Below are positions 40,638 to 51,300 of a stretch of 64,000 nt of DNA, in pieces. A program made the translations under genes and the position numbers. The stretch's first letter is position 1, and each line of letters begins with the position of its first letter. The notes under the pieces are model-generated. The model worked only from the letters and a program-made list of their open reading frames with translations, made no database searches and had not been told where the DNA came from. Location: assembly GCA_905479495.1 (NCBI GenBank), contig CAJQMR010000005.1:62001-126000 (forward strand), in the 5' to 3' direction. This stretch comes from an uncultured Anaerolineae bacterium (GTDB lineage: Bacteria > Chloroflexota > Anaerolineae > Promineifilales > Promineifilaceae).

Positions 40638-41669
40638 TTATGTGCCACGGGTCGATTGCGTCGTGTCATAATCCGGATCATCATACAGGTAAGCCACCTG
40701 CTCACCATACCCATTAAACATGAGCGTCTTGCGCCGCCCAAATTCACCAATGCGTCGCTCCGTAGCCTGCGACCAGCGCGGATGATCCACATTAGGATTC
40801 ACGGTGGCAAAAAAACCGTACTCATTTGGCGCAGCCTTCATCCACAAAGATTGCGGCATGGTATCCACCAAATCAATCTTCACAATCGATTTAATACTCT
40901 TAAAGCCATACTTCCAGGGAACAACCAGGCGAATCGGCGCGCCATTTTGCGGCAGCAACGCCTTACCGTACAGCCCTGTACTCAAAATCGCCAGATCGTT
41001 CATCGCCTCATCCAAACGCAGCCCTTCCACATACGGCCACGGGAAAAGCGGGCTGTTTACACCTGGCATGTTTTCCTTGTCTTCAACCGTTTCAAAGCGC
41101 ACGTATTGGGCAGCAGAGGTCGGCTCCACTTCATTCAACAGCTTGGCTAAGGGAAACCCCACCCAGGGAATCACCATTGACCAACCTTCCACACAGCGCA
41201 GGCGATAAATACGCTCTTCTTGCTCAAAGGCTAGCAACTCTTCCAGGCCAAACGTCTTGGGCTTGTTCACTAATCCGCCAACTTCGACTTGCCAAGGCGC
41301 TGTCGGAAACCCTTTCGATAACGGGGCAACCGCTTCTTTGTTGGTGGAAAATTCATAATAATTATTGTAAGTCGTGATCTCTTCAAACGAGTTAAGGGAA
41401 TCGCCGAGTTCATCTGTCGTGGCGCTGACGCTGCCGGGCATGGCAGTTTGTACCACGCTATCTTCGGCAGAACTGCCAGTGGCAATATTCGCGACGCCAG
41501 CAGCGGGTTCAGCATCAGAAGGGCCACAAGCGGCCAGCAAACCACTGGCAGCGACAGCAGCCGTACTTAGCGCTGCCCCACGCATAAATTGACGGCGGGA
41601 CAAATAAATGGATTCGGGGGTTATTTCGGATGAAGGAATCTCAATTCCGGTTCGCTTCTTGATTAGCAT
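40638..41669 (-). CDS. msrP: MsrP protein-methionine-sulfoxide reductase catalytic subunit
   Basis: 343 residues. A Tat signal (SRRQFMRGA, about 24-32) runs into a lipobox-like LLAAC (44-48), so the mature enzyme may be a Tat-exported lipoprotein. The molybdenum-ligating Cys is C159 in YRLRCVEGWSMVIPW. The oxidoreductase molybdopterin domain continues with VPWKYGFKSIKSIV and NPNVDHPRWSQA. It repairs oxidised methionines in exported proteins together with MsrQ. Lipid anchoring is unusual and inferred from the Cys alone. Confidence 0.93.
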   Translation of the reverse strand: MLIKKRTGIEIPSSEITPESIYLSRRQFMRGAALSTAAVAASGLLAACGPSDAEPAAGVANIATGSSAEDSVVQTAMPGSVSATTDELGDSLNSFEEITTYNNYYEFSTNKEAVAPLSKGFPTAPWQVEVGGLVNKPKTFGLEELLAFEQEERIYRLRCVEGWSMVIPWVGFPLAKLLNEVEPTSAAQYVRFETVEDKENMPGVNSPLFPWPYVEGLRLDEAMNDLAILSTGLYGKALLPQNGAPIRLVVPWKYGFKSIKSIVKIDLVDTMPQSLWMKAAPNEYGFFATVNPNVDHPRWSQATERRIGEFGRRKTLMFNGYGEQVAYLYDDPDYDTTQSTRGT

Positions 41670-41828
41670 CTGTTTACCTCGGATTTTGTTTGCTTCTCAG
41701 ATAACTATACAGCGCGTACGCCATAGTTACCCTTCAGAATCTAATTATCTTCGATCTTATGATCATTTTCTAAATAAATCCTTATGAGATGCTTACAGTG
41801 AGGTGGAAAAGATACTGGAAATGCTGTG

Positions 41829-41884
41829 AAACCTCCCGCAAGCTTCATGCAAAACCTTCGTTCTGACACAAGCCTGCGGGAAAC
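41829..41884. repeat. CCTCCCGCA-family inverted repeat (copy 2)
   Basis: ACCTCCCGCAAGCTT pairs with AAGCCTGCGGGAAAC imperfectly; related to 5181-5236. It lies just after the lipoprotein gene at 41891. Confidence 0.55.
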
Positions 41885-41890
41885 CCGGTT

Positions 41891-43084
41891 TTACGGAGCG
41901 ATGTTTACCGGCAATCGGATTTCCTGGTAGCTATCATCGGCCCCACTGGAAATGGTAAGCAAGGCGGGGCCACTTGGCACGTCATCCGGCAGCTCCAGGT
42001 CAATAGACCAGAGGCCAAACTGATCGGCAAAAGCGGTACCAGAGGTAATAGGTTCGCTGCCACCGCTGGCAGAATCAAGCACCAGCATGATGTGCACGGC
42101 CTGATCAGGTACGTTAATGGCCACGCCAAACAAATTGGTCACGTTGCCCACAGTAAAGCTCAGATCGCCAGCATTACCCAATTGCAATGATGTTGCCTGG
42201 GCATCATCGGCGGCAAGTAGCTGGATAGGAACAAGCGCCTGGCGCCAGTCACCTTCGCCATATTCGCCAGTATAGGCTGCGGCACAAGCCAGGCCCGGGT
42301 CCACATTTTGCGGCAAAATAACAAAACCATACCAGCTGCCACCGGCCAGTGAGATTTTTTGAGCAGCGATAAAGTTTGTGCAGTCATCGATCAAGACACC
42401 GATAGTGAAAGCCCCGTTGATGAGGTTGTTGCTGTCGCCCTGCATGAGGAAGGCTTGACCAGCGACGGCCGTTTCCCCCTCAACGGGTCTAGAAAGTGAA
42501 ATATAGGGTTGGTCTGTGGCACTGTCAAAGGCCAACGAAACAGGTTGTTCCGCCTGGGCCAGCTCGCCCAGTGCGACGCGTAAAAAGCCAGGGCCAGAAG
42601 CTGCTTCGGCCAGGGTGGTGGTAAGTTCCCAGCTGCCGCTGCTGCCATCAGGGGTGATTTGGGCAGAAACGGCCGTAAACGAGCCAATCGTCAACGTTAA
42701 TGAAATCGGATCGGTGGTCGGTGGCTGCACCTCACCACGAAACGTCACCTCGCGCCCGGCCAGCAGCGTGGTCGCTGGGGCAGGGTCTACAATGGTCACG
42801 GTGTAATCAGGGATGGCTACCGTGGGGGTGATGGTGGGCGTGGGGGTAACCACCGGCGTGGGGAACAGGGCTTCGCCCGTTGGCTCTGGTTCAGTGGGAA
42901 TGATTTCCGTCGTGGCCGTGGCCGGAACGGCCGTTGCCGGTTCATCAGTAGCGGTTCCTGTGGGGGAGATTTGAGAAACGGCCGTTTCCGTGGGAGGCGG
43001 TGTCGGTGTGGCGGTTGCGCCACAGGCCGCCAACAAAAGCCAAATCAAACCAAAAGGCAAAAATAATATCTTTTTCTTCTTCAC
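41891..43084 (-). CDS. Lipoprotein with Ig-like domains
   Basis: 397 residues from GTG 43084, which has GAGGAAG about seven bases upstream. A signal peptide with lipobox LLLAAC, a TPT/TAV linker (about 20-85), then Ig-like strands (VDPAPATTLLAGREVTF) and a second beta domain to the end. Cys pair CTN...LACAAAY could form a disulfide. The final residues IRLPVNIAP resemble the Leu-Pro endings of other secreted proteins but lack the aromatic residue. Lipid-anchored outside; function unknown. The open frame extends to 43180 but without a good start. Confidence 0.82.
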   Translation of the reverse strand: MKKKKILFLPFGLIWLLLAACGATATPTPPPTETAVSQISPTGTATDEPATAVPATATTEIIPTEPEPTGEALFPTPVVTPTPTITPTVAIPDYTVTIVDPAPATTLLAGREVTFRGEVQPPTTDPISLTLTIGSFTAVSAQITPDGSSGSWELTTTLAEAASGPGFLRVALGELAQAEQPVSLAFDSATDQPYISLSRPVEGETAVAGQAFLMQGDSNNLINGAFTIGVLIDDCTNFIAAQKISLAGGSWYGFVILPQNVDPGLACAAAYTGEYGEGDWRQALVPIQLLAADDAQATSLQLGNAGDLSFTVGNVTNLFGVAINVPDQAVHIMLVLDSASGGSEPITSGTAFADQFGLWSIDLELPDDVPSGPALLTISSGADDSYQEIRLPVNIAP

Positions 43085-43254
43085 GCAAACTTCCTCTAAA
43101 CCTTCGCTGCTTAGTGCGGTTACGCACGTTTTTGGATTTTGAACGGGTGTTGGCCACGGTGAAAATATGCATAAACGCAAATTATAACAAACGCCTGGCG
43201 AAGACAGAACAGCTGGACTTCCTATTTAGGCAATCATTCATAATTAGCATCGGC

Positions 43255-43288
43255 AGGTGCGACGCACTTTCAAAAGTGCGTCACACCT
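43255..43288. repeat. GGTGCGACGCAC-family inverted repeat (copy 2)
   Basis: AGGTGCGACGCACTTT and AAAGTGCGTCACACCT with a two-base centre; a compact version of 36232-36295. It ends just before the stop of the penicillin-binding protein gene. Confidence 0.65.
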
Positions 43289-43292
43289 CAAA

Positions 43293-46097
43293 TTAAGATT
43301 CGATGGTGATAGCGATGGTGTGCGGTTCTCCCACGTAGTTGCTATCTTTCACCACAATCAGGCGTAAAAAGTAGTCGCCCGGCGGCAGTGCCTCGGCATG
43401 CAACATCTCCAGCGGGCCGTTAACCACCGGCTGGTCATGTGTCTCGCCCAGCGTCACCCAATCGACATTGTCCCCATTGGGGATCCCCAGCTCGATTTTG
43501 TAGAATTGCACAACCCCCGGCTCAAAATCGGCCGTGCCCATAATAGGCAGGATGCCACTCACCGTATCCCCTTGAGCAGGGCTGCTGATGCGGTAGACAG
43601 CCGCCCGATTCGGATCGCGAGCCAGGGCCAGGAGATCGTCGTTGCAAACGGCCGTTGGCAGCAGCGCGACATTGTTTGCCTGGGCCCACTCATGAGCGGC
43701 TTTCAAGCTCTCGGTATTGCGCGGTGGCGCAAGGAAAATCTGGGGCAAAGCGTCAGGTGGTAGCAGCGTGGCGTCTGTGCCTTCTGCCAGATGACAAAAC
43801 AGCTGCGGTGGCGGCGCGTCTTCATCCGCCTCCGCGCCCAACAGCACCTCAGCGGGGACGGGCGGCAGCGGCACGGCGGGCATCCGCAGCACGGCTGGCT
43901 CGATTTCTTCCCAAGATACCAGGTTCGGATCGACGGTTTCGGCCACGGCGGGCGTGTTGTTCACCAAAAACAGTTCAGACCCGGCGGGGGTACACTCTGT
44001 GGCTCCAATGGTGACGGAGGGGATGCTGCATAACGGCCGTTCCTCCAATCCCTCTGGCCGCACAAAATCAGCGGGGGGCTCGACGCCATTCACCTGCAAA
44101 GTGGCCAGCAGGTCGTAGTTGGTGTAGACCGCCTGCATGTAATCGCTCCACAGCGGCGCAGCCCCGGTCAAGCCGCTGATATTGAGCATCTCGCTGTTGT
44201 CCGTATTGCCCGTCCAAACACCCACGACGAGGCCGGGCGTGTAACCCATCGTCCAGTTGTCGCGGAAGTCGTTGGTGGTGCCGGTTTTAGCCGCCGCCGG
44301 GAAAGGCAGCGCCAGCGGATTATTGCGCCCCATCGCCGGGACGCGCGCTTCGTCGTCGTCCAAAATATTGCTAATCAGGTAAGCTACGCGCGGATCAATG
44401 ACGGAAACGGCCGCTTGCGGAGGCTGCTCAAACAACACCTCGCCGTTGCTCTTTTGCACACGCAAAATGGCGGTAGGCGTCACCTGGTTGCCACCGTTAG
44501 CAAAAACGGCATAGGCGGTAGTCAGCTCCAGCGGTGTCACTTCTGCACCGCCCAACGTGAGCGAGAGGCCGTAGTTGCTGGAATCCTGATCCCAACTGCT
44601 GATGCCCATTTGCTGGGCAAATTCCAGCATACGCGGCACACCTAAATCTTGCAGCAGCAGCACGGCGGGAATGTTGTAGCTGTTGGCCAACGCGGTACGC
44701 ACCCGAACCGGGCCGTGGAAACGGCCGTCATAATTCACCGGCGAATACGTGTCCCCATTAAACTGCGGATAATCCACTTCCACATCCCACAACAAGTCGG
44801 CAGCGGTCCAGGCGGGTTCGCCATTTTCGCCTGGGGAGAGGGCGGCGGCATAGGTGAGCGGTTTGATGCTGCTGCCCGGCTGCTGCGCGGAGAGAGTCAC
44901 GTTTACGTGCCCATCAATGCTTTCATCTTTGTAATTCACGCTGCCCAGCATGGCCAAAATCTCGCCCGTGCCTGGCTTCATGGCTACCAGCGCCGCGTTG
45001 GTCAGATTATGCTCTGGCCCAACGGCGGCGACGTGCTGCTGCGCTAGCTGCTCCGCCAGCCGCTGGTAATTCAAATCCAGCGTGGTGGTGACGCGCAGAC
45101 CACCGTTGGCCACAGCCTCGGCCCCGTACAGCGCCTCCAACTGCTGCCGCACGTAGACGGCAAAGTGGGGCGCTTGCAGGCTCACTTCCTGCGGAGCAAA
45201 GCTCAACGGCTGCTGGTAAGCGGCCACGGCTTCATCCTGGCTGATAAATCCTTCGCTCACCATCAGATTCAGCACCAGCCATTGGCGCTCTTTGGCCCCT
45301 TCCAGGTTGGTAAGCGGGTCCAGCTCCACCGGGCTTTGCGGCAAGGCTGCTAGCAAAGAGGCTTCGCCCAGGCTCAGTTCCTGGGCCGATTTGTCAAAGT
45401 AGGTGTCAGCGGCGGCTTCGATGCCATAGGCCAGGTTGCCGTAATAAATCTCGTTGAGGTACATCTCCATGATTTCATCCTTGCTGTAATCCCGGTTCAT
45501 AATCCAGGCGAGGATGATCTCTTTGGTTTTGCGGTTATAGGAGACTTCGGTGCGCTCTTCATAGTCGAAGGCGATGTGGCGGACAAGCTGTTGGGTGATG
45601 GTGCTGGCCCCTACGGGACGGCCGTTTGGATTGCGCAAATTGGCCACCAACGCCGCCACCAGCGAGGGGATGTCCGCGCCGGGATTTTCGTAGAAGCTGT
45701 CATCTTCTACAGAAACTGTGGCATGGATGAGGTGAGAAGGAATCTGGCTGATGGGAACGGCCGTACGCTTGCCCTCACCAAAAAATTCCCAAAGCAGTTC
45801 GCCATTGCGGTCAAAAATCTGGGTGGTTTCAAAAGTTTCCCGGTCCCGGGCTGCATCCAGCTTGGCAATACCGTCCTCAATTTCCTGCGACAGGTTGGAG
45901 TAAACCAACGTACCCGCCACCACCACGCCACCAAAAATGAGCATGGCCAACAGCAGAATGCCGCCAATGAGGGCGCGGCCCAGGCAGCCAAAACAGCCGC
46001 GTCGTTTACGCGCTGGTGGGGCTGCGGCTGGCGCTTGTTGTTGCGGTGATGGACTCTCAAATAAAGCCATCGGGCGGGTGGTGTCGTCTTTATACAT
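43293..46097 (-). CDS. Class A penicillin-binding protein (PBP1A type)
   Basis: 934 residues. One membrane span (about 42-65). A glycosyltransferase-51 domain has catalytic E131 (EDDSFYENPG) and TITQQLVR. The transpeptidase domain has S409-x-x-K412 (SSIKP), S473-Y-N475 and K604-T-G606. It polymerises and cross-links peptidoglycan at the outer face of the membrane. After about 690 comes a C-terminal extension of some 245 residues with PVPAEV-type linker, a segment of mixed character and an Ig-like end (ILPIMGTADFEPGVVQFYKI), longer than typical PBP1A. AGGAG precedes ATG 46097. Confidence 0.95.
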   Translation of the reverse strand: MYKDDTTRPMALFESPSPQQQAPAAAPPARKRRGCFGCLGRALIGGILLLAMLIFGGVVVAGTLVYSNLSQEIEDGIAKLDAARDRETFETTQIFDRNGELLWEFFGEGKRTAVPISQIPSHLIHATVSVEDDSFYENPGADIPSLVAALVANLRNPNGRPVGASTITQQLVRHIAFDYEERTEVSYNRKTKEIILAWIMNRDYSKDEIMEMYLNEIYYGNLAYGIEAAADTYFDKSAQELSLGEASLLAALPQSPVELDPLTNLEGAKERQWLVLNLMVSEGFISQDEAVAAYQQPLSFAPQEVSLQAPHFAVYVRQQLEALYGAEAVANGGLRVTTTLDLNYQRLAEQLAQQHVAAVGPEHNLTNAALVAMKPGTGEILAMLGSVNYKDESIDGHVNVTLSAQQPGSSIKPLTYAAALSPGENGEPAWTAADLLWDVEVDYPQFNGDTYSPVNYDGRFHGPVRVRTALANSYNIPAVLLLQDLGVPRMLEFAQQMGISSWDQDSSNYGLSLTLGGAEVTPLELTTAYAVFANGGNQVTPTAILRVQKSNGEVLFEQPPQAAVSVIDPRVAYLISNILDDDEARVPAMGRNNPLALPFPAAAKTGTTNDFRDNWTMGYTPGLVVGVWTGNTDNSEMLNISGLTGAAPLWSDYMQAVYTNYDLLATLQVNGVEPPADFVRPEGLEERPLCSIPSVTIGATECTPAGSELFLVNNTPAVAETVDPNLVSWEEIEPAVLRMPAVPLPPVPAEVLLGAEADEDAPPPQLFCHLAEGTDATLLPPDALPQIFLAPPRNTESLKAAHEWAQANNVALLPTAVCNDDLLALARDPNRAAVYRISSPAQGDTVSGILPIMGTADFEPGVVQFYKIELGIPNGDNVDWVTLGETHDQPVVNGPLEMLHAEALPPGDYFLRLIVVKDSNYVGEPHTIAITIES

Positions 46098-46237
46098 GGT
46101 GTCTCCTAAAACAATTGATAATGGCGTCAGACCATCTACTAGCCACTATTAACTGTAACCAAACGGCCGTTCCCCCGCCTTTCGTCCCCTACACGATTGG
46201 ATAACGACAACCTGACGCTGCCCTACGGCCAACAAAA

Positions 46238-46261
46238 AAGAGCGCCCCGCAGGACGCTCTT
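46238..46261 (-). terminator. Terminator after the LysM protein gene
   Basis: AAGAGCG / CGCTCTT stem with GC-rich inner part; on the minus strand TTTTTTG follows. It separates the gene at 46321 from the PBP gene. Confidence 0.75.
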
Positions 46262-46263
46262 CT

Positions 46264-46316
46264 CGGTTATCGGTGTTCGGTAATCCGTAATCGGTAAAAA
46301 CTGTTTACCGTTTACA
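46264..46316. repeat. GTAATCGGTAA-type dispersed repeat
   Basis: Short directly repeated units (GGTTATCGG, GGTAATCCGTAATCGGTAA) of the same style as the 50094-50177 segment inside a coding region. Confidence 0.45.
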
Positions 46317-46320
46317 GACT

Positions 46321-47982
46321 TTAGCCTCGGCGCAGCATAACTACACCAACGCCAGCCAACAGCACCAAAATAGCAGCTACCACCAGGACAATGCCACCAA
46401 TGCTGCTAAAGAAGCCACCTTCTTCAACGGGGGCAGCGTCACCGCTGTCAGTGGTATCTGTGGCAGCAGCGGTATCGTCTACGGCCGTATCTGCTGAGGT
46501 TGTGTCGGCAACGGCCGTTTCCTGCGGATCGAAGCGGGTGCCAAAAGAAACTGAAATCTGGGCACCTTCTGTCACAGAAACCGCCCAGCTGGGGGACGTG
46601 GTGGGTTGATAATCCGCTGGCGGGAAGATTTGCACCTGGTACGTATCTGGTTCCAGATTCTCGAAGCAATACGGCTCGCTCACACCATCGGTGATGTGGG
46701 TCGTTACCGTGCTGCCACCCCGGAAAATGGTAACGGCGGCATCCGCCTGCAAGTTTTCTGACGCTTCATTGCGTGAACCATCCCCATTCTGGTCATCAAA
46801 CGCCGCTACGCAAATGGTTCCTGTGGTAGGTGCAGTTTCAGCCACAGCCTCTTCAACCGGTGCGGCAGGAACTTCAGCGGCCGTTTCTTCGCTGGTGGCG
46901 GCACCTTCCACTTCAATCACCTCTTCAACGGGGGCTTCTTCACTGGTCGGTTCGGCCGTTGGTTCTGGCGCGGCAACCACTTCACCCGGCTCTTTGATGA
47001 GCAATTCCTGCCCAACCGCAATAAAAGCTGGATTGTTGTTTAATTCCCGAATGGCAGGCAATGCTTCTTCTGGCGTCAGGCCCAATGCCGGAGCATACTG
47101 AATGGCGATTGTCCAGAAGCTGTCGCCCGTATTTACAACATGAACAATTGAGCCATCAGGTCGGGGAGTAGGCGTGGGGAACGGCGTGGACGTTGGTCCA
47201 GCCTGGGCAACCGGGGCACTACTGCCACCGCCAGAGCTGGCCGGTACGTCACCCGTTGTACCCAAGGCATAGAGTCCAACTGCATCCATGAAAAAGCCGC
47301 TGTTCACATAGGGATGCCGGGACCCCATTTCCAAGAAAATAATCATGGATTCAGACGTCGCGGTGAAGTCCCAAATGTAGGTTTGCTGGGCCAGGTAGAA
47401 GGGGAATACGTTTTCGGCCGTCCAGGTTGGGCTGTAGGTTAAGCCAGCGGTACGCCAACCCGACCCCGTGGGACCAACGCTAAAACGAATAAAACCTGAA
47501 TCGCTACGATATGGCTGCGTTTTGCCATTATCATAAGATTCCACAATATCTACATAGATGGGGGCAGAGATGCGATAGTTGCGGCCAACTTCCAGGCCAG
47601 AAACTTCTTGTGACAATGCTACAAAAAGCGGAGCCCACGGCTTGAATAGTTTCAACGTGTAGCTACCATCGCGGAAAAAGAGGGAGCGTTCATTTTCGGG
47701 CGCATCCTGGATGCTCCAGACCACTGTCTCTGGCCGGTAAGCAACGACCCCTTCTGTGCCCTCAAACGCAACACCATCCAGCCAATGCATCCGCCACCCA
47801 TTTGGAACCGCTATTTGGGGAATGCTATCTTGATTAAAGTAGCCTGCTTCAAAGCCGGGATTTTCAAACAAATTCCCGGAAACAATTTCCTGAGCGGCAA
47901 CATCGCTGCGCGGGAAACTAAAAACCGCTACTAATATTGTTGCTGCCAAGAGCAACAAGCTTTTTGCCATATTATTCTTCAT
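46321..47982 (-). CDS. Secreted LysM protein with SdrD-like domain and C-terminal membrane anchor
   Basis: 553 residues. Signal peptide (1-30). A carbohydrate-binding-like beta domain (about 35-240, NLFENPGFEAG start). A TPFPTPTPRP linker. A LysM (IVHVVNTGDSFWTIAIQYA, about 285-335). An acidic Pro/Glu linker. An SdrD-B-like Ca-binding repeat (DQNGDGSRNEA). A final hydrophobic helix (IGGIVLVVAAILVLLAGVGV) then MLRRG. It is anchored in the membrane with LysM touching peptidoglycan. GGAGG precedes ATG 47982. An inverted repeat (48001-48035) lies in the leader. Confidence 0.88.
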   Translation of the reverse strand: MKNNMAKSLLLLAATILVAVFSFPRSDVAAQEIVSGNLFENPGFEAGYFNQDSIPQIAVPNGWRMHWLDGVAFEGTEGVVAYRPETVVWSIQDAPENERSLFFRDGSYTLKLFKPWAPLFVALSQEVSGLEVGRNYRISAPIYVDIVESYDNGKTQPYRSDSGFIRFSVGPTGSGWRTAGLTYSPTWTAENVFPFYLAQQTYIWDFTATSESMIIFLEMGSRHPYVNSGFFMDAVGLYALGTTGDVPASSGGGSSAPVAQAGPTSTPFPTPTPRPDGSIVHVVNTGDSFWTIAIQYAPALGLTPEEALPAIRELNNNPAFIAVGQELLIKEPGEVVAAPEPTAEPTSEEAPVEEVIEVEGAATSEETAAEVPAAPVEEAVAETAPTTGTICVAAFDDQNGDGSRNEASENLQADAAVTIFRGGSTVTTHITDGVSEPYCFENLEPDTYQVQIFPPADYQPTTSPSWAVSVTEGAQISVSFGTRFDPQETAVADTTSADTAVDDTAAATDTTDSGDAAPVEEGGFFSSIGGIVLVVAAILVLLAGVGVVMLRRG

Positions 47983-48335
47983 CTTCTATCCTCCACACAT
48001 CCAATACCCAGCAGTGGATTTTAGGTGGGTATTGGCTCTTCCATGTGTGTAAAAGCGGGAAAGTCTTTGAAATAAAAGGTTGATGCTCCCGTTTTTACGC
48101 AAGTAATCGGCCCAATTGCCATAGGTTTTTCGGCAAAAACATGTTGCCAATTACCCGTGTTGTTGCTAACTTGAAAATTTTGTCTAAACCGCTATCAACA
48201 GTTTGCCTAGACAAAAATATAGCGCAATGGCGAATTGCGCTACAAGCAAGCGAAAATTGTAACATACCGCTCAGGAAACAACAATTTTCGCAAGGTGTGA
48301 TATGATCCGGCGCAAGTTCAGGACATGTTGCAGTT
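47983..48335. other. Hairpin-dense divergent intergenic region
   Basis: 353 bases with five inverted repeats in series: CCAATACCCA/TGGGTATTGG (48001-48035), the GTAAAAGCGGG element (48049-48098), ATTTTGTCTA/TAGACAAAAAT (48177-48218), TAGCGCAAT/ATTGCGCTA (48220-48242) and GCGAAAATTGT/ACAATTTTCGC (48250-48291). No protein frame. It carries both promoters. The density of distinct hairpins is unusual. Confidence 0.65.
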
Positions 48336-51300
48336 ATGACCCATGACCGTCACCCCTTTACCCCCAACAGTTCCACCTCCAGCCTAGCACGATCCCCTGG
48401 CTGGCAGGCTGGCTTTTTTTTGTTTCTCATCGCACTCTTAGCCATTCCGGTTTTGCAGCCACTTTTTACGACACAAATTAGCTGTGGCTTTGACACGGTG
48501 TTTCATTTATGGCGCGCAGTACAGTCCGGCGCGCTGCTAGACGAGGGTATTTTGTTCAGCCGTTGGGCACCGCAGATGGCACATGGGTACGGCTATCCTC
48601 TGTTTTTGTATCAATCACCATTTTCAGCGCAGATTACGGCCGTTCTCCACACCTTCAATCTCAGCTGGCCAGTGGCACTCAATGTGGTTTACGGGCTGGG
48701 CATCGTCGCTTCTGGCTGGACAATGTGGTGGCTGGCCCGCACCTTTTGGGGCAACTGGGGTGGGCTGGTGGCAGCGGTCGCTTATCTGTATGCGCCGTTT
48801 CACGCTTACGTGGCCTTTTACCGCGCCAGCCTGTCGGAGACGGTGGCCTGGAGCTTGCCGCCATTGGTGCTGTGGGGCTTGTATCGTTGGCAGCAAGATA
48901 GAAGTAGATGGGGATTGGGTACGGCCGTTTTCAGCTTCATTCTGCTCATTTACACTCATGATGTAACAACCTATGCCTTCCTGCCCCTGTTTGTGGGCTG
49001 GGTTTTGCTGTGGGGGCTAAACGGCTGTTCCTGGCAAACCGTGTGGCGTGGCGGGTTGGCCTTGCTGCTGGGCATCGGCGGCAGTGCCTTCTTTTGGCTG
49101 CCCGCCATCGTGGAGCGCAGCGCCATCCAGTTTAGTCGGGCCAACAGCGCCTGGCCATTTCTCTACTTCAACAACTTTTTGCCAATCGATCAGCTTCTGG
49201 CGCTGCCGCGCAACGCCGATCCCAGCCTGCTAAACGATTGGCCACCACGCGCCCTGGGCAGCTTGCTGCTCGTTGTGGCCCTGGCTGGGGCCGGGCTGGC
49301 CTGGCGACGAACCGCAAGCAACCGCTGGTTGATTGGCTTTCTGCTGGCAGGATTGGCTGGCTATATTTTTCTCACTGTTGGTTGGTCGGAATTTTTGTGG
49401 ACGGCCGTTCCCCAACTCGCCGCCTTCCAATTCCCCTGGCGCTTTTTGGCCCCCGCCAGCTTCCTGGCCGCCTTCCTGTGCGGGGGATTGGGGAATGGGA
49501 CACAGATAAACACAGATTCCACAGATTTTTTCTCTCAGCGCCTCCGCGCCTCTGCGTTAAGTTTGTTAGCGATTGTCGCCTTGACGGTGGGGCATTGGGG
49601 CTGGCTGTACCCGGACGTGTGCGCTGCACCAGGAAATCTGTCTGTAGACGGAATGGTGCGCTGGGAGCAGGCGACGCAGACGCTAGGCAGCACCGCCAGT
49701 GGGGAACTGCTGCCCAACGCTGTGGAAATTGTGCCTGATCCCACTGATCCACCCGCCTGGGAAGCCCGACTTAATGAAACCTCCTTGCCTAGCGGAGCAA
49801 CGATGCTAACCACCAGCTACCAGCCACTAACCACACAAATTGAACTCGAAACGGCCGTTCCCTTCCGGGCCACCTTGCGCATCTTCAACTTCCCCGGCTG
49901 GCGCGTCACTGTCAACGGCCGTCCTGTGCCCATCACCCGCTCTGACCCTGAAGGCTGGATAACCTTTCCCGTGCCAGACGGCCGTTCTACCATCCAGGCC
50001 ACCTTCAGCGAAACACCGCTGCGCCAGGGGGCGGATGGGGTTTCGCTGGTGAGCTTTGTGTTGCTTTTGGGGCTACTTTGGCAGACAAGAAGAAGTAATC
50101 AGTATTCAGTATTCAGTAATCAATCACCGATTACCGATTACCGATTACCGATTACTGTTTACTGGCCACTGATAACTGTCGCGCTGCTGCTCATTGTCGC
50201 CAAAATCTTCCTGGTAGACGCGGGTTACACACCGCTGCGGCAGGCGCAGTTGCAGGAGGGCACGTTGGTGGGTGTAGACCAGCCAATGCCGGTGACGCTG
50301 GGCACGCCGGACAATCCGGCGCAGGTGCGGCTGTGGGGGCTGGATGACTGGGAAACGGCCGTTCCTGCCGACAAACCGCTCGCCCTCACCCTCTACTGGC
50401 AAGCGCTCCAGCCGCTGGCAGCCAATTACAAGGTAGGATTGACCGTACTGGATGAAAATGGCGTCCGCTGGTCCGAGGCAGGGCTGCGCGACTATCGTTG
50501 GCTGCGCAATCCACCACCTACATCGGGCTGGCCCACTGATCAATACGCCCTCACCGCCTTTTTTGTCGATATGCTGCCCGGCACGCTGCCCGGCGACTAC
50601 GCGCTTCAACTCTCGTTTTTTGAGGAAGGCAGCCTGACACCACTTACTTTTTACAGCGCTGATGGCCGTCCGCTGGGGCCACAGCTTGATCTGGGCACCG
50701 TCACGCTGCAACCGCCTGACAATCCTTGGCCAGCTACGATAGCCATGCAGCATCGGCTGGAAATCACCGATGGCACCACCACGCTGCTCGGCAGCAACCT
50801 GGATCGCAGCGAAGCGACGCCGGGCGATCCGCTGCTGGTGACGCTGTTTTGGTCTGCCACCGAAGAAAGCAGTGCCCAGCTTAGCCTGGTGGATGAAGCT
50901 GGGGAAGCGGCAGTCAATTGGCCGGTGACTTTCGCCGATTATGGACCGGGCGCGTGGCGCAGCCAGCTGCTCTTGCGGTTGCCGGTGTCGTTAGGGAACG
51001 GCCGTTATCAATGGCAGCTCACCTTCCCCAACAGTTTAACGGTGCGCTGGGGCGAACTGGTCATTACGGCTCCAGTAAGATTGCTGACAATGCCAGCGGT
51101 GGAAACGGCCGTTAACATCACCCTGAGCGAACAGGCCAGCCTGGTAGGATTTTCCCTGGAAGACAGGACGCTTGCAGCGGGCGAAACGATCAATTTGGAA
51201 CTGGTGTGGCAGGCAGGGACGGAGATGAGTGAGAGCTACCGGGTCTTTGTGCATGTTTTGGGGGCAGACGGCCGTATCGTGGCCCAGGCAGACGGCTTAC

